Shown: one piece after another, positions 7,634-16,366 of the stretch
How the letters are laid out: each line of letters starts with the position of its first letter
Position numbering within the stretch: position 1 is the stretch's first letter
Source: Massilia eurypsychrophila
GTDB taxonomy: Bacteria > Pseudomonadota > Gammaproteobacteria > Burkholderiales > Burkholderiaceae_D
DNA: 64,000 nt
Assembly (NCBI RefSeq): GCF_002760655.1
Contig: NZ_PDOC01000002.1
Coordinates: forward strand, 434,001 to 498,000
Direction: 5' to 3'
Made by a program: the position numbers and the translations under genes
Notes under the pieces: generated by a model
The model's input: only the letters and a program-made list of their open reading frames with translations
Told to the model about the DNA's origin: nothing
The model's database searches: none

Positions 7634-9229
7634 ATGCTCGACGCCACCTTAAAGACTCAATTGCAGGGCTATTTGCAGAACTTGCGCGCCCCGATCACGC
7701 TCATCGCGACGCTCGACGACGGCGCCAAGAGCACGGAACTGCGTGAGCTGTTGGCTGACATCGCCAGCCTGTCCGACAAGGTCACGGTCGACGAATCGGG
7801 CAGCGACAGCCGCGCGCCGTCGTTCCTCATCGCCAAGCAAGGCGAAACGCGCGGCGTGCGCTTTGCCGCCATCCCGCTCGGCCACGAATTTACGTCGCTG
7901 GTGCTGGCCCTGCTGTGGACCGGCGGCCATCCGCCGAAAGTGAACGCGGAAATACTTGACCAGATCAAGGCGCTCGACGGCGGCAACTTCGAGGTGTACA
8001 TGTCCCTCTCCTGCCACAACTGCCCTGACGTGGTGCAGGCCGCCGCCCTGATGGCAATCTACAACCCGAATATCAATACCGTCGTCATCGACGGCGGCAT
8101 GTACCAGGCCGAAGTCGACGAGCGCCAGGTGATGGGCGTGCCGATGGTGTTCAAGGACGCCACCCTGTTCGGCTCCGGCCGCATGACGCTGGAAGAAATC
8201 GTCGGCAAGCTCGACGTCACTTCGGCCGACCGCGATGCGACCAGGCTGAACGAAAAAGCGCCGTTCGACGTGCTGATCGTCGGCGGCGGCCCGGCCGGCG
8301 CCGCAGCTGCCGTGTACGCCGCACGCAAAGGCATCCGCGTCGGCGTCGCGGCCGAGCGCTTCGGCGGCCAGACCAACGACACCATGGCGATTGAAAACTA
8401 CATCTCCGTGCTGGAGACGGACGGCCCGAAGTTTGCCCTCGCGCTCGAAGCGCAAGTGCGCCACTACGATGTCGACATCATGAACCTGCAGCGCGCCGAC
8501 CGCATCGTGCCGGCCGCCACCCCGGGCGGGCTGGTCGCCGTGCACATGGAAAACGGCGCCGTGCTGCATTCGCGCAGCGTGATCGTGTCGACCGGCGCGC
8601 GCTGGCGCAATGTGAACGTGCCAGGCGAACAGGAATACAAGAACAAGGGCGTGGCGTATTGCCCGCACTGCGACGGCCCGCTGTTCAAGGGCAAGCGCGT
8701 CGCCGTGATTGGCGGCGGCAACTCCGGCATCGAAGCGGCGATCGACCTGGCCGGCCTGGTGCAGCACGTGACGGTGATCGAATTTGCCGATGCGCTGAAA
8801 GCCGACGCGGTGCTGGTGAACAAGCTGAAAAGCCTGAACAACGTCACCATCCACGTCAACGCCCAGACCACGGAAATCACCGGCGACGGCCAGAAGGTCA
8901 ACGGCATCAGCTACAAGGACCGGGTCAGCAACGAGATCCACCATGTCGAACTGGCCGGCGTGTTCGTGCAGATTGGCCTGGTGCCGAATACCGAGTTCCT
9001 GAAAGGGACGCTGGAGCTGAGCAAATTTGGCGAAATCGTCGTCGATGCCAAGTGCCATACCAGCCTGCCCGGCGTGTTCGCCGCCGGCGACGTGACGACG
9101 GTGCCGTACAAGCAGATCGTCATCGCCGCCGGCGAAGGCTCGAAGGCCGCGCTGAGCGCCTTCGATTTCCTGATCCGCCAGCCGGTCGACGTGCCGGCCG
9201 AGTCGGAAGCGGAAGCCGTCCCGGCCTGA
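7634..9229 (+). CDS. ahpF: Alkyl hydroperoxide reductase subunit F (NADH:AhpC disulfide reductase)
   Basis: A 531-residue flavoprotein that passes electrons from NADH to AhpC. The N-terminal double thioredoxin-fold domain has the CHNC redox centre (C127/C130). After a linker comes the thioredoxin-reductase-like part with FAD motif [17 protein letters not shown], redox centre CPHC (C343/C346), the NADH motif [10 protein letters not shown], and the C-terminal FAD contact [20 protein letters not shown]. Length and order match the family exactly. It is co-oriented with ahpC and separated from it only by a hairpin. Confidence 0.96.
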   Translation: MLDATLKTQLQGYLQNLRAPITLIATLDDGAKSTELRELLADIASLSDKVTVDESGSDSRAPSFLIAKQGETRGVRFAAIPLGHEFTSLVLALLWTGGHPPKVNAEILDQIKALDGGNFEVYMSLSCHNCPDVVQAAALMAIYNPNINTVVIDGGMYQAEVDERQVMGVPMVFKDATLFGSGRMTLEEIVGKLDVTSADRDATRLNEKAPFDVLIVGGGPAGAAAAVYAARKGIRVGVAAERFGGQTNDTMAIENYISVLETDGPKFALALEAQVRHYDVDIMNLQRADRIVPAATPGGLVAVHMENGAVLHSRSVIVSTGARWRNVNVPGEQEYKNKGVAYCPHCDGPLFKGKRVAVIGGGNSGIEAAIDLAGLVQHVTVIEFADALKADAVLVNKLKSLNNVTIHVNAQTTEITGDGQKVNGISYKDRVSNEIHHVELAGVFVQIGLVPNTEFLKGTLELSKFGEIVVDAKCHTSLPGVFAAGDVTTVPYKQIVIAAGEGSKAALSAFDFLIRQPVDVPAESEAEAVPA

Positions 9230-9505
9230 CCGTTTTTCGCTTCGTTTCAATCGCCGCCCCTGTCCCCAGGGTCGGCGCATTTCACAGTCTCCCCCAGTTG
9301 TGGCAAAATACAGACGCTCTGTCGCAACTGACGCCCTGCCGTGTCTGGCATCTCCCGACGGCCCAGTTTCCCGGAGTTAATTTCACTTACCTTTCGCGAC
9401 GTCCGAGGGTATGATCTGCAAGCATCCGCTGGCACCGCGCCAAGCGACGCATTCTGCAGGACCTTGCGCTGGCGGGCCGCGACAGGTTGGCGAAAGATAC
9501 TCGAA

Positions 9506-11035
9506 ATGTCACAAGAAAACTCCAAGCCAAAGCTCGTCGCGCCCTTGCCGGCAGCCGGCAGCCCTTCGGACACACAGTGCGACGACGTTGACGCGGGCCT
9601 GTGGTCGCGCGTGTGCGAAACGGCTGCGACGCGCGTCGTCCTGAAATCGCCCGTGTTGGCCAATGTGGTGGTGCTGGCGCTGTGGGTGCTGGTGTGGCAG
9701 CTGGGCCGGCTGGTCGAATATACCGAGCACGCCAGCGTATGGTTCCCGGTGGCCGGACTGACTTTTGCGGTGTTGCTGCTGGAAGGCGCCTACCTGTTGC
9801 CGGGATTGTTCGGCGGCTGCGTGCTGATGACGATCTGGGTCGGACGCAAGTACGGCGTGGCGCTGACCGACCTGCAGCTGGCGTACGCCGGCATGCTGTT
9901 CGCGCTGGCGCACATCGGCTCGTATGCGCTCGGCGCGCGCGCGCTGCGCTTGCTGGTCATGCGCGGCACGCGTGAACTGCCGTTGCTGGTGATCGGTTTT
10001 CTGCTGATCGCCGCCGCCGGCTCGCTGCTGGCCACGGCAACGGGCGTGGCCGCGCTGGTGTTTGGCGGCATGATGCCGGCTGCCGATGCCGCTACCGTCT
10101 GGCTGCCCTACTGGATCGGCGACATGGCCGGCGTGATCGTCCTCGCGCCGTTCTTCGGCGCCGCGCTGGTGACGTTAAATCCGCATAAAACAGCTTCGCT
10201 GCGGGCATCGTTCAACCTGAACCATCAGCGCGCCACCTCGCAATTCAAGTACAAGCTGCTGTTGACCTTGACCTTGCTGGCCGCATCGATGTGGCTGGCG
10301 CATGCAACCCGCTCGCCCAACAGCGCGTTTGCCGTCTTCTTCCTGGTCATCCCCTACATGTGGATCGCCAGCACTGAATCGGCCTTCTGCAACGTTGTCA
10401 GCGTGGCGCTGGGCAGCGTCGCCATCGCGCTGCTGGTGCACGTGTTCGAGCTGAAGGAATTTTCCATGGTGTATCAGTTCGCCATCAACGTGATCGCCGC
10501 CAATTCGCTGTTTGCCCTGGCGCTGCCGACGCTGTTGGCCGACAACATCGCGCTGCGCCGGATCGCCGACACCGATTCGCTGACCCAGGCCGCCTCGCGC
10601 GCTCACCTCGAGCAGCGCGTGCGGCTCGACATGCTGCGCTGCCGCATGCAGGGTGAGGCGCTGACGATGATCCTGTTCGATATCGACAACTTCAAGCGCA
10701 TCAACGATGGCTTCGGCCACGCCGTGGGCGACCGCGCGCTCAAGCACGCTTGCAACATTGCCCAGCACGCGCTGCGGCCGACCGATCTGCTCGGGCGCCT
10801 CGGCGGCGACGAATTCGTCGCCGTGTTGCCTGGCATCGATCGCGTTGCCGCCCGCGCCATTGCCGAACGGATCCGGATCCAGCTGGCCACCAGCACGCTC
10901 GAGGGCGGCCCGGCGCTGACGGCCAGTTTCGGCATCGCCGAGATGGGCGTTGGCGATACCTGCGAGTCGCTGATGGAAAGCGCCGACAAGGCGCTGTACA
11001 AGGCGAAGCAGGACGGACGCAACCGCGTCGCCTGA
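9506..11035 (+). CDS. Membrane diguanylate cyclase, MASE1-like sensor plus GGDEF domain
   Basis: A 509-residue protein. The N-terminal ~340 residues form about eight hydrophobic helices resembling the MASE1 integral-membrane sensor (WFPVAGLTFAVLLLEGAYLLPG). The C-terminal GGDEF domain has an intact active site, GGDEF at 433-437, preceded at the correct five-residue spacing by an RPTD inhibitory site, so it should make c-di-GMP and be product-inhibited. ATG 9506 is favoured because upstream in-frame codons give non-membrane, unconserved sequence. A possible TATGAT -10 lies near 9410. The gene stands alone; its signal is unknown. Confidence 0.85.
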   Translation: MSQENSKPKLVAPLPAAGSPSDTQCDDVDAGLWSRVCETAATRVVLKSPVLANVVVLALWVLVWQLGRLVEYTEHASVWFPVAGLTFAVLLLEGAYLLPGLFGGCVLMTIWVGRKYGVALTDLQLAYAGMLFALAHIGSYALGARALRLLVMRGTRELPLLVIGFLLIAAAGSLLATATGVAALVFGGMMPAADAATVWLPYWIGDMAGVIVLAPFFGAALVTLNPHKTASLRASFNLNHQRATSQFKYKLLLTLTLLAASMWLAHATRSPNSAFAVFFLVIPYMWIASTESAFCNVVSVALGSVAIALLVHVFELKEFSMVYQFAINVIAANSLFALALPTLLADNIALRRIADTDSLTQAASRAHLEQRVRLDMLRCRMQGEALTMILFDIDNFKRINDGFGHAVGDRALKHACNIAQHALRPTDLLGRLGGDEFVAVLPGIDRVAARAIAERIRIQLATSTLEGGPALTASFGIAEMGVGDTCESLMESADKALYKAKQDGRNRVA

Positions 11036-11140
11036 CGAGGCAAGCGCCCGGCAGCACGCCGCGGCGTTGCCAGCATCGCGACAAGTTTATCTATGGAAAC
11101 CACCATGGTAATATCGGTTTTTCATTGCGAAAACGATCAC

Positions 11141-12778
11141 ATGGCATCTTGCACATTTCTTCGCCTGGCAATGGTCGCCGCGCTTGCCTTGCCGGCAGCC
11201 GCTACCGCCGGCGGCGTGACCGTCCAGATCAGCCTGGCTGGCGCGGATGCGCTCGATGTCAGTTACGAGCTGCCCGAGCATTGCCCCACGCTGGCATTCA
11301 AGAAGACCGACGGCGCCAGCCGGGCTTTCCGCGCCGGCTGGCGCAGTGAGGATGCGTGCGGAAAACTTGACGGCGATGCGATCAGCGCCAGCTGCCGCAC
11401 CCCGCGTTTCCGGGTGCAGGCCAGCAGCACCAACCACGGCGGTTTCCCCGGCGCCTTCCCGATGGGGGAAGGGGTCTACGTCCACACGTCCAAATACGCG
11501 CCGGCGGAAACGTGCGGCAAGGTGAGCTACCGGTTCGTCGCGCCTGGCAGCATCGCGCTGGCCGGTAAGGTTCAGCCGGCACCGGTGACGACCGCCGATC
11601 CGTCCGCGGCCGACACGTCCGTGCTGCTGCTGTCGAAGCAGCTTTCTGCCGGCGGCGAACCGGCCATGTATTTCAGTCCGTCGGTCGGCGCCGACCTGGC
11701 GGCGCGCATCGCGGACGTGGCGCGCGGCACGTTCGAGTTTTACAGCGCGGCATTGCCCAACGCGCGCTTTCGTCCGATTGTGCTGGCGGCCAATGCGATG
11801 GCCGCGCCAGGCGGATTTGGCTATGAGGGCGACGCCGACCACGTATTGCGGCTCGCTTTCTTCAACTGGCCGAGCGTGATGGACCGGCGCGGCGAGCAGA
11901 TTGTGACCAGCTTCGTGTCGCACGAGATGAGCCACCGCTTCCAGTTGCGCGACGAGATCGACGGCTATGCGCACGCGCGCCTGATCCACGAAGGGGGTGC
12001 CGAGTTCCTGCGCTGGTGGCTGGCGGTGCGCAAGGGCTGGGTAACCAAGGCCGAGGCCGCCGCGCAGCTCGACGATGCGCTGGCCGACTGCATGCTCGGC
12101 GCAGGGACCAGCAGCTGGGCAGGCCTGACGCCACAACAGATCGGCTCGCGCCGGCTGGAATACCGCTGCGGCCTGCCTGCGTACGTGTTCAGCCTTGCGG
12201 CGCGCCAGGGCAAGGGCACGGCGCTGGCGCGAATCGACCTGTTCTACCAGCAGGTGCGATCAGGAAAGTCGCCCGATTTTGCCCAGGTGCTCGAATGCGC
12301 CGGCAACCCCGGATGCCAGCCGCACTGGTTGCCTGCCCTGCTCGGCGGAACCGCGCCACTGCGCGATGAATGGGCCCGCCTGCTCGCCGATAGCGCTCTG
12401 GCGCAACCGGTCGCGCCAAGCACAGCGCAACGTGATGCCATGATGCTGCAGGCGATTGGCCAGTTGATGAAGCACGACCGTGGCTCAAGCAGCCTGTTCC
12501 CGACGCGCGAGGGCGTGATTGTCGATGACGTCACGACGTGCAAGACCTTGCGCGCGAAGATGCATATCGTGCAGGTCGAAGCGCACCCGATGCTGGGCAA
12601 TGCCGACGCGCTGCCGGCGCTGGTCACCGCATGCGCGGCGCGCGGCGAACTCAGGCTCGGCACCAAGGATGGCCAGGCGTTCTCGATCGGTTGCAGCCAG
12701 CCGGCGTACCGGCCGGCGCAAAGCTTCCACGCGGCCGACATCGAGCGGGTGCTCGCGAACCTGGCCGAGGACAAGTAA
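11141..12778 (+). CDS. Exported gluzincin-type metallopeptidase-like protein of unknown family
   Basis: A 545-residue protein with a clear signal peptide (hydrophobic run, cleavage after AAATAGG near residue 25). It contains H261-E-M-S-H265 and then exactly 18 residues to E284 in HEGGAEFLRWW, the HExxH-x18-E arrangement of M1-type gluzincins, in which E284 would be the third zinc ligand. The rest is not recognisable as aminopeptidase M1. About ten cysteines suggest disulfides in the periplasm. ATG 11141 is chosen because it gives a normal signal peptide; an in-frame ATG at 11093 adds 16 residues. It is a monocistronic gene. Peptidase activity is inferred from the motif alone. Confidence 0.6.
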   Translation: MASCTFLRLAMVAALALPAAATAGGVTVQISLAGADALDVSYELPEHCPTLAFKKTDGASRAFRAGWRSEDACGKLDGDAISASCRTPRFRVQASSTNHGGFPGAFPMGEGVYVHTSKYAPAETCGKVSYRFVAPGSIALAGKVQPAPVTTADPSAADTSVLLLSKQLSAGGEPAMYFSPSVGADLAARIADVARGTFEFYSAALPNARFRPIVLAANAMAAPGGFGYEGDADHVLRLAFFNWPSVMDRRGEQIVTSFVSHEMSHRFQLRDEIDGYAHARLIHEGGAEFLRWWLAVRKGWVTKAEAAAQLDDALADCMLGAGTSSWAGLTPQQIGSRRLEYRCGLPAYVFSLAARQGKGTALARIDLFYQQVRSGKSPDFAQVLECAGNPGCQPHWLPALLGGTAPLRDEWARLLADSALAQPVAPSTAQRDAMMLQAIGQLMKHDRGSSSLFPTREGVIVDDVTTCKTLRAKMHIVQVEAHPMLGNADALPALVTACAARGELRLGTKDGQAFSIGCSQPAYRPAQSFHAADIERVLANLAEDK

Positions 12779-12834
12779 GCAAGGCGACGTAGCGCGCCGT
12801 GCGGCGGCGCGCGGCGCCACCTTGGATGCGGGTG

Positions 12835-13256
12835 CTACAGGCCCAGCAGCGTGACGGTTACCCCAGCGCCGCCTGCCTGGCCCATCGTCTGCCGCGGCAA
12901 CGCCATCAGCAGTTCGCCTTTTACCAGCCCATCGACGTTCCTGTTGAGCGTCATTTTCAGTTGCTCATCGACCGAGACAAATTCGTTGCGCGCGGCAGGA
13001 ACGATCTCGGTGCGCGGACCGTCGCCAATTTCGGCGAACAGTTTGCGGCCGTATTGGCGTAGCACCATCGTGTCGCCGTTCGACATGTCGTAGGCGCCTT
13101 TGAAGTCGTTGAAGTCGCCCGGCATCAGGCGGTAGGGTTGCTCCGGCAGCTGGATCTGGTAGCCGGGAATGCGCACCGATGTGTCGTCCGGCGCAGTTTG
13201 CGCTGTTCCCGCGAGCGCAAGTGTGGTGAGGAATGTGGCAAGCAAAATCGTTTCAT
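12835..13256 (-). CDS. Small exported hypothetical protein with a probable one-base frameshift at its start
   Basis: The body of the protein (about 140 residues, ending ...GAGVTVTLLGL) is open on the minus strand and begins with a signal-peptide-like run LLATFLTTLALAGTAQTA. A strong GGAGG lies five bases before an ATG at 13256, but that ATG is in the wrong frame. Adding one A to the AAA at 13251-13253 would give a normal MKTILLATFLTT start. Without repair, translation must begin at a codon upstream of the ribosome site (13290) or at a TTG at 13245. No family is recognised. Confidence 0.55.
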
Positions 13257-13415
13257 ATGAACCTCCATCGCGATTGATTAGACTTAACAATTGAGTCCAC
13301 TGTGCGGCTCAGAAGCGGGACGCCGGTATGGGGTCCCACTCCCTCAATATAGTCACAATCACGGGGAGCGCGGAAGTTTCTGTTGCTGCGTTTAGCGGGC
13401 GGAAAGCCCGCGGCG

Positions 13416-13435
13416 CCCGGGCTCGCTGGCCCGGG
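13416..13435. repeat. Perfect 7-bp GC inverted repeat between two minus-strand genes
   Basis: CCCGGGC, a six-base loop and GCCCGGG lie 80 bases downstream of the DUF4130-UdgX stop. No T-run follows on the minus strand, so it is at best a weak terminator. The 259-base gap 13257-13515 otherwise holds nothing recognisable. Confidence 0.3.
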
Positions 13436-13515
13436 AATTGTCAAATCCGTGCCACTTTTTCGACGCCCGTGGACGAGCTTGCCAGCTTGGCTGCGGCGCC
13501 TGGCGCCGCCAGCGA

Positions 13516-15063
13516 TCACGGCGCGGGGGGCGCCGGTCCCTGTCCGGCGGCCAATTGCTGGGCCAGCTTCAAGCCGTCGACCATTACCGCCATCGCGTTC
13601 TTCTTTGCCGCATCGTCCGGCACGCGCAGGATGAACGACGGGTGGTACACCGTCACGACCCAGCGGCCGTTATGGCGGATCGGCTGGCCGAGCGTATCCT
13701 TCAGCACCGCGTGGCTGGTGCCGAGCACCGCCTTGAGCGCCGTGCTGCCGAGCGCCACGATGACATCGGGCCGCACCTGCGCCAGCTCCTGGTCGAGCCA
13801 GTAAGCGCAGGCCTCGACCTCGCGCTGCGCCGGCGTCTTGTGCAGACGCCGCTTGCCGCGCGGCTCCCACTTGAAATGCTTGACGGCGTTGGTCAGGTAG
13901 ACCGTGCGCCGGTCGAGCCCGGCGTCGGCCAGCGCGGCGTCGAGCAGCTGGCCGGCCGGGCCGACGAACGGCTGGCCGGCGAGGTCTTCCTGGTCGCCCG
14001 GCTGCTCGCCGACGAGCATGATGCGGGCCTGCTTCGGGCCTTCGCCGCCGACCGCCTGCGTGGCGTGCTGCCACAGCTCGCAGCGGCGGCACTGGTCGAG
14101 CGTGGACGGCGCTTCGCGCTGCGGCTGGGCCTGCGCCGGCGTGATGGCAATCGTGGTGCCGCGCCGCTGCCCCACCGCCTCGGCCTGGCCGGTGCGGCGC
14201 GCGCCGTTGGCGGCCTGCGAAATCATTTCAGGCACCACCGCGCCTTCGGGCAGGTTCTTCCAGAAGCGCGACGGGATGTGGCTTTGCAGCAGTTGCGCAT
14301 TCAGGCGGGCCGGGTTGAAGATGCTGCGGTAGTAGGTCAGCCACAGCGCTTCGCCCGGGTCGTCGAGGTCGGCCGAGCTGCTCATCAACGGGCCGGTATT
14401 GTGCAAGGTGGCGCCGTCCCACAGCACGCTGGCGTCCGGCGTGGCGATCATCCAGCTGATGCGGCCCATGCGGCTGACGAAGTGCTGGGCCACCTGCGGC
14501 AGCACGTCGTGGGACGGCTCGAACCAGGCAACAAAGCGCGGCGCGCCGGCTTCTTCGGGACGCTCGCGAAAACGGATGTAGGCGTGCATGTCGTGCTCCT
14601 CGCGATGCACCGCCTTGACCATCGCGTGCAATCGGCTGCCGTCCTCGTCGGCGGCCGACATCACCACCTGGTCGCCGTGTTGCCAGCGCCACACCACGCG
14701 GTACAGGAAAGCCCAGCGATCGGCCACGCGGCAGCAGGCGGCGCTTTGTAGCATGTCCATCAGCTTGCGCGGCAGGTGCAGTGTGGGATTGGCCTTGCGT
14801 GGGTTGAGGACGGGAATGGCGTCGGCGGTACCAATTGCAGGCGCAGTGGCGGACGCAACAGCGGGCGCAGGCTGCGGCTGAGGCGCCGCCGAAAACAGGT
14901 CGCCACCGCCCTCGTGCGTGATCCACTTGACCGTGTGCGGCGCGATCTCGAACGCCAGCAGTTCGCGCGCCGCCTCGCGCCATTCGGCGAAGCTTTGCAC
15001 CAGCAGCGGCTGGCCGGCAGCGGCCGCCACCGCCGCGTTTATGCGACCTGCAGTTCCGTCCAT
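13516..15063 (-). CDS. DUF4130 (TIGR03915-type) and UdgX uracil-DNA glycosylase fusion
   Basis: A 515-residue two-domain protein. Residues 1 to ~270 are the DUF4130 'DNA metabolism' domain. Residues ~310-510 are a family-4-like uracil-DNA glycosylase with GEQPGDQEDLAGQPFVGPAG, an N-terminal CRRCELW cysteine pair for an Fe-S cluster, and HPSFIL. The diagnostic insert KRRLH (404-408) identifies UdgX, whose histidine becomes covalently attached to the abasic site after excising uracil from DNA. The commonest version is KRRIH, so Leu is a conservative change. ATG 15063 lies 25 bases inside the upstream radical SAM gene, so the two are translationally coupled and share its LexA-controlled promoter. 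Confidence 0.9.
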   Translation of the reverse strand: MDGTAGRINAAVAAAAGQPLLVQSFAEWREAARELLAFEIAPHTVKWITHEGGGDLFSAAPQPQPAPAVASATAPAIGTADAIPVLNPRKANPTLHLPRKLMDMLQSAACCRVADRWAFLYRVVWRWQHGDQVVMSAADEDGSRLHAMVKAVHREEHDMHAYIRFRERPEEAGAPRFVAWFEPSHDVLPQVAQHFVSRMGRISWMIATPDASVLWDGATLHNTGPLMSSSADLDDPGEALWLTYYRSIFNPARLNAQLLQSHIPSRFWKNLPEGAVVPEMISQAANGARRTGQAEAVGQRRGTTIAITPAQAQPQREAPSTLDQCRRCELWQHATQAVGGEGPKQARIMLVGEQPGDQEDLAGQPFVGPAGQLLDAALADAGLDRRTVYLTNAVKHFKWEPRGKRRLHKTPAQREVEACAYWLDQELAQVRPDVIVALGSTALKAVLGTSHAVLKDTLGQPIRHNGRWVVTVYHPSFILRVPDDAAKKNAMAVMVDGLKLAQQLAAGQGPAPPAP

Positions 15064-16271
15064 AGATTCATTTGCTGCGGCGAGTCGGCCAGCGAACGCC
15101 GCAACAACTCCGAAGTGGCCGCCCCGTTGACCGGCGAATAATCGGCGGTGACGATGAAGGGCGCAATTTTTTTCATGCTGCAGCGCAGCCGAGTCAGGTC
15201 GACATAGCGAATCCGCCGCAGCCGCCGCAGTTCGACCAGCCGCTTGGCGTTGCGCAGGCCGATGCCGGGCACCCGCGCGATCATGCTGGCGTCGGCCAGG
15301 TTCAGGTCCATCGGGAAATGCTCGCGGTGCGCCAGCGCCCACGACAGCTTGGGATCGATGTCGAGCGCCAGGTTGCCGCCGGACGCAGGCAGCAGTTCGC
15401 TGGCGGCAAAGCCGTAGCTGCGCAGCAGGAAATCGGCCTGGTACAGCCGGTGCTCGCGCAGCATCGGCGGCGGCGCCAGCGGCACGCTGTCCGGACTTTG
15501 CGGAATCGGGCTGAAGGCCGAATAGTAGACGCGCTTGAGCTTGTAGCTGTTGTACAGCGTTTCAGCCGTGTTGAGGATGGTCTGGTCGTCGCTGCTGTCG
15601 GCGCCGACGATCATCTGGGTGCTCTGCCCGGCCGGCGCGAACCGGGGCGACTTCGGCTCTTCCGCCTTTTCGTCGAGCTTGCGGCGGATCGAGCCCATCG
15701 CCAGCTTGATGGTGTGGATGCTCTTTTCGGGCGCCAGCCGGTCGACGCTGGCCTCGGTCGGCAGCTCGATGTTGACGCTGAGGCGGTCGGCGTATTTGCC
15801 GGCCAGCGCGATCAGCGCCGGATCGGCGTCCGGTATGGTCTTGAGGTGGATGTAGCCGCGGAACTGGTGCACTTCGCGCAGCTGGCGCGCCACCTCGACC
15901 AGCTGCTCCATCGTGTAGTCGGCCGAACGGATGATGCCGGAACTGAGGAACAGGCCGTCGATGTAATTGCGCAGGTAAAAGTCGACCGTCAGCTTGACCA
16001 CTTCGGCCACCGAAAAGCGCGCGCGCGGCACGTTGGACGTGCGCCGGTTGACGCAGTACTGGCAGTCGTAGATGCAGAAGTTGGTCAGCAAGATCTTGAG
16101 CAGCGAGACGCAGCGCCCGTCCGGCGTATAGCTGTGGCAGATGCCCATGCCGCTGGTGGCGCCGATGCCGTCCTTGCCTTCGGATGAACGCTTCGGCGCG
16201 CCGCTGCTGGCGCAGGACGCGTCGTATTTGGCGGCGTCGGCCAGGATTTCGAGCTTGTCGGTCAGTTCCAT
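15039..16271 (-). CDS. Putative DNA modification/repair radical SAM protein (TIGR03916 type)
   Basis: A 410-residue radical SAM enzyme. The 4Fe-4S cluster motif is C66-IYD-C70-QY-C73 (CxxxCxxC). The C-terminal third carries a helix-hairpin-helix DNA-binding element (ARVPGIGLRNAKRLVEL). This family is known to occur next to UdgX/DUF4130 genes, and here it overlaps the fusion gene by 25 bases. Its chemistry is not established. ATG 16271 gives the usual MELTDKLEILADAAKYDASC start; an in-frame GTG at 16277 adds two residues. A perfect LexA box lies 11 bases upstream, so the operon should be induced by DNA damage. Confidence 0.9.
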   Translation of the reverse strand: MELTDKLEILADAAKYDASCASSGAPKRSSEGKDGIGATSGMGICHSYTPDGRCVSLLKILLTNFCIYDCQYCVNRRTSNVPRARFSVAEVVKLTVDFYLRNYIDGLFLSSGIIRSADYTMEQLVEVARQLREVHQFRGYIHLKTIPDADPALIALAGKYADRLSVNIELPTEASVDRLAPEKSIHTIKLAMGSIRRKLDEKAEEPKSPRFAPAGQSTQMIVGADSSDDQTILNTAETLYNSYKLKRVYYSAFSPIPQSPDSVPLAPPPMLREHRLYQADFLLRSYGFAASELLPASGGNLALDIDPKLSWALAHREHFPMDLNLADASMIARVPGIGLRNAKRLVELRRLRRIRYVDLTRLRCSMKKIAPFIVTADYSPVNGAATSELLRRSLADSPQQMNLWTELQVA

Positions 16272-16282
16272 CGTCACGTCTT

Positions 16283-16302
16283 TACTGTATGCTTATACAG
16301 TA
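16283..16302 (-). promoter_or_regulatory. LexA (SOS) box controlling the radical SAM-UdgX operon
   Basis: The sequence TACTGTATGCTTATACAGTA contains CTGT-N8-ACAG (16285-16300), the exact consensus of the LexA operator in beta- and gammaproteobacteria, with AT-rich flanks and near-complete symmetry. On the minus strand a TATACT -10-like hexamer (16304-16299) overlaps it, so bound LexA would block RNA polymerase. The start codon is 11 bases downstream. Confidence 0.88.
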
Positions 16303-16320
16303 TATTACACCAACGACGAC

Positions 16321-16354
16321 GGGGCGGCGCCCGCCTGGAAGGCGGCGCGGCCCC
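16321..16354 (-). terminator. Large GC hairpin at the end of the M16 protease gene
   Basis: GGGGC...GCCCC flank an imperfect GC stem with CGCC/GGCG paired near a TGGAA loop, 13 bases after the M16 stop. No T-run follows. It separates the protease transcript from the LexA-controlled promoter and may act as a weak or factor-dependent terminator. Confidence 0.35.
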
Positions 16355-16366
16355 TGAACAACAAGA

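Noticed and set aside
12835-13290. Start of the small exported protein at 13290
   Set aside because: It would place the strong GGAGG inside the coding region and add an unconvincing N-terminus before the signal; a frameshift explains the data better, though not proven.
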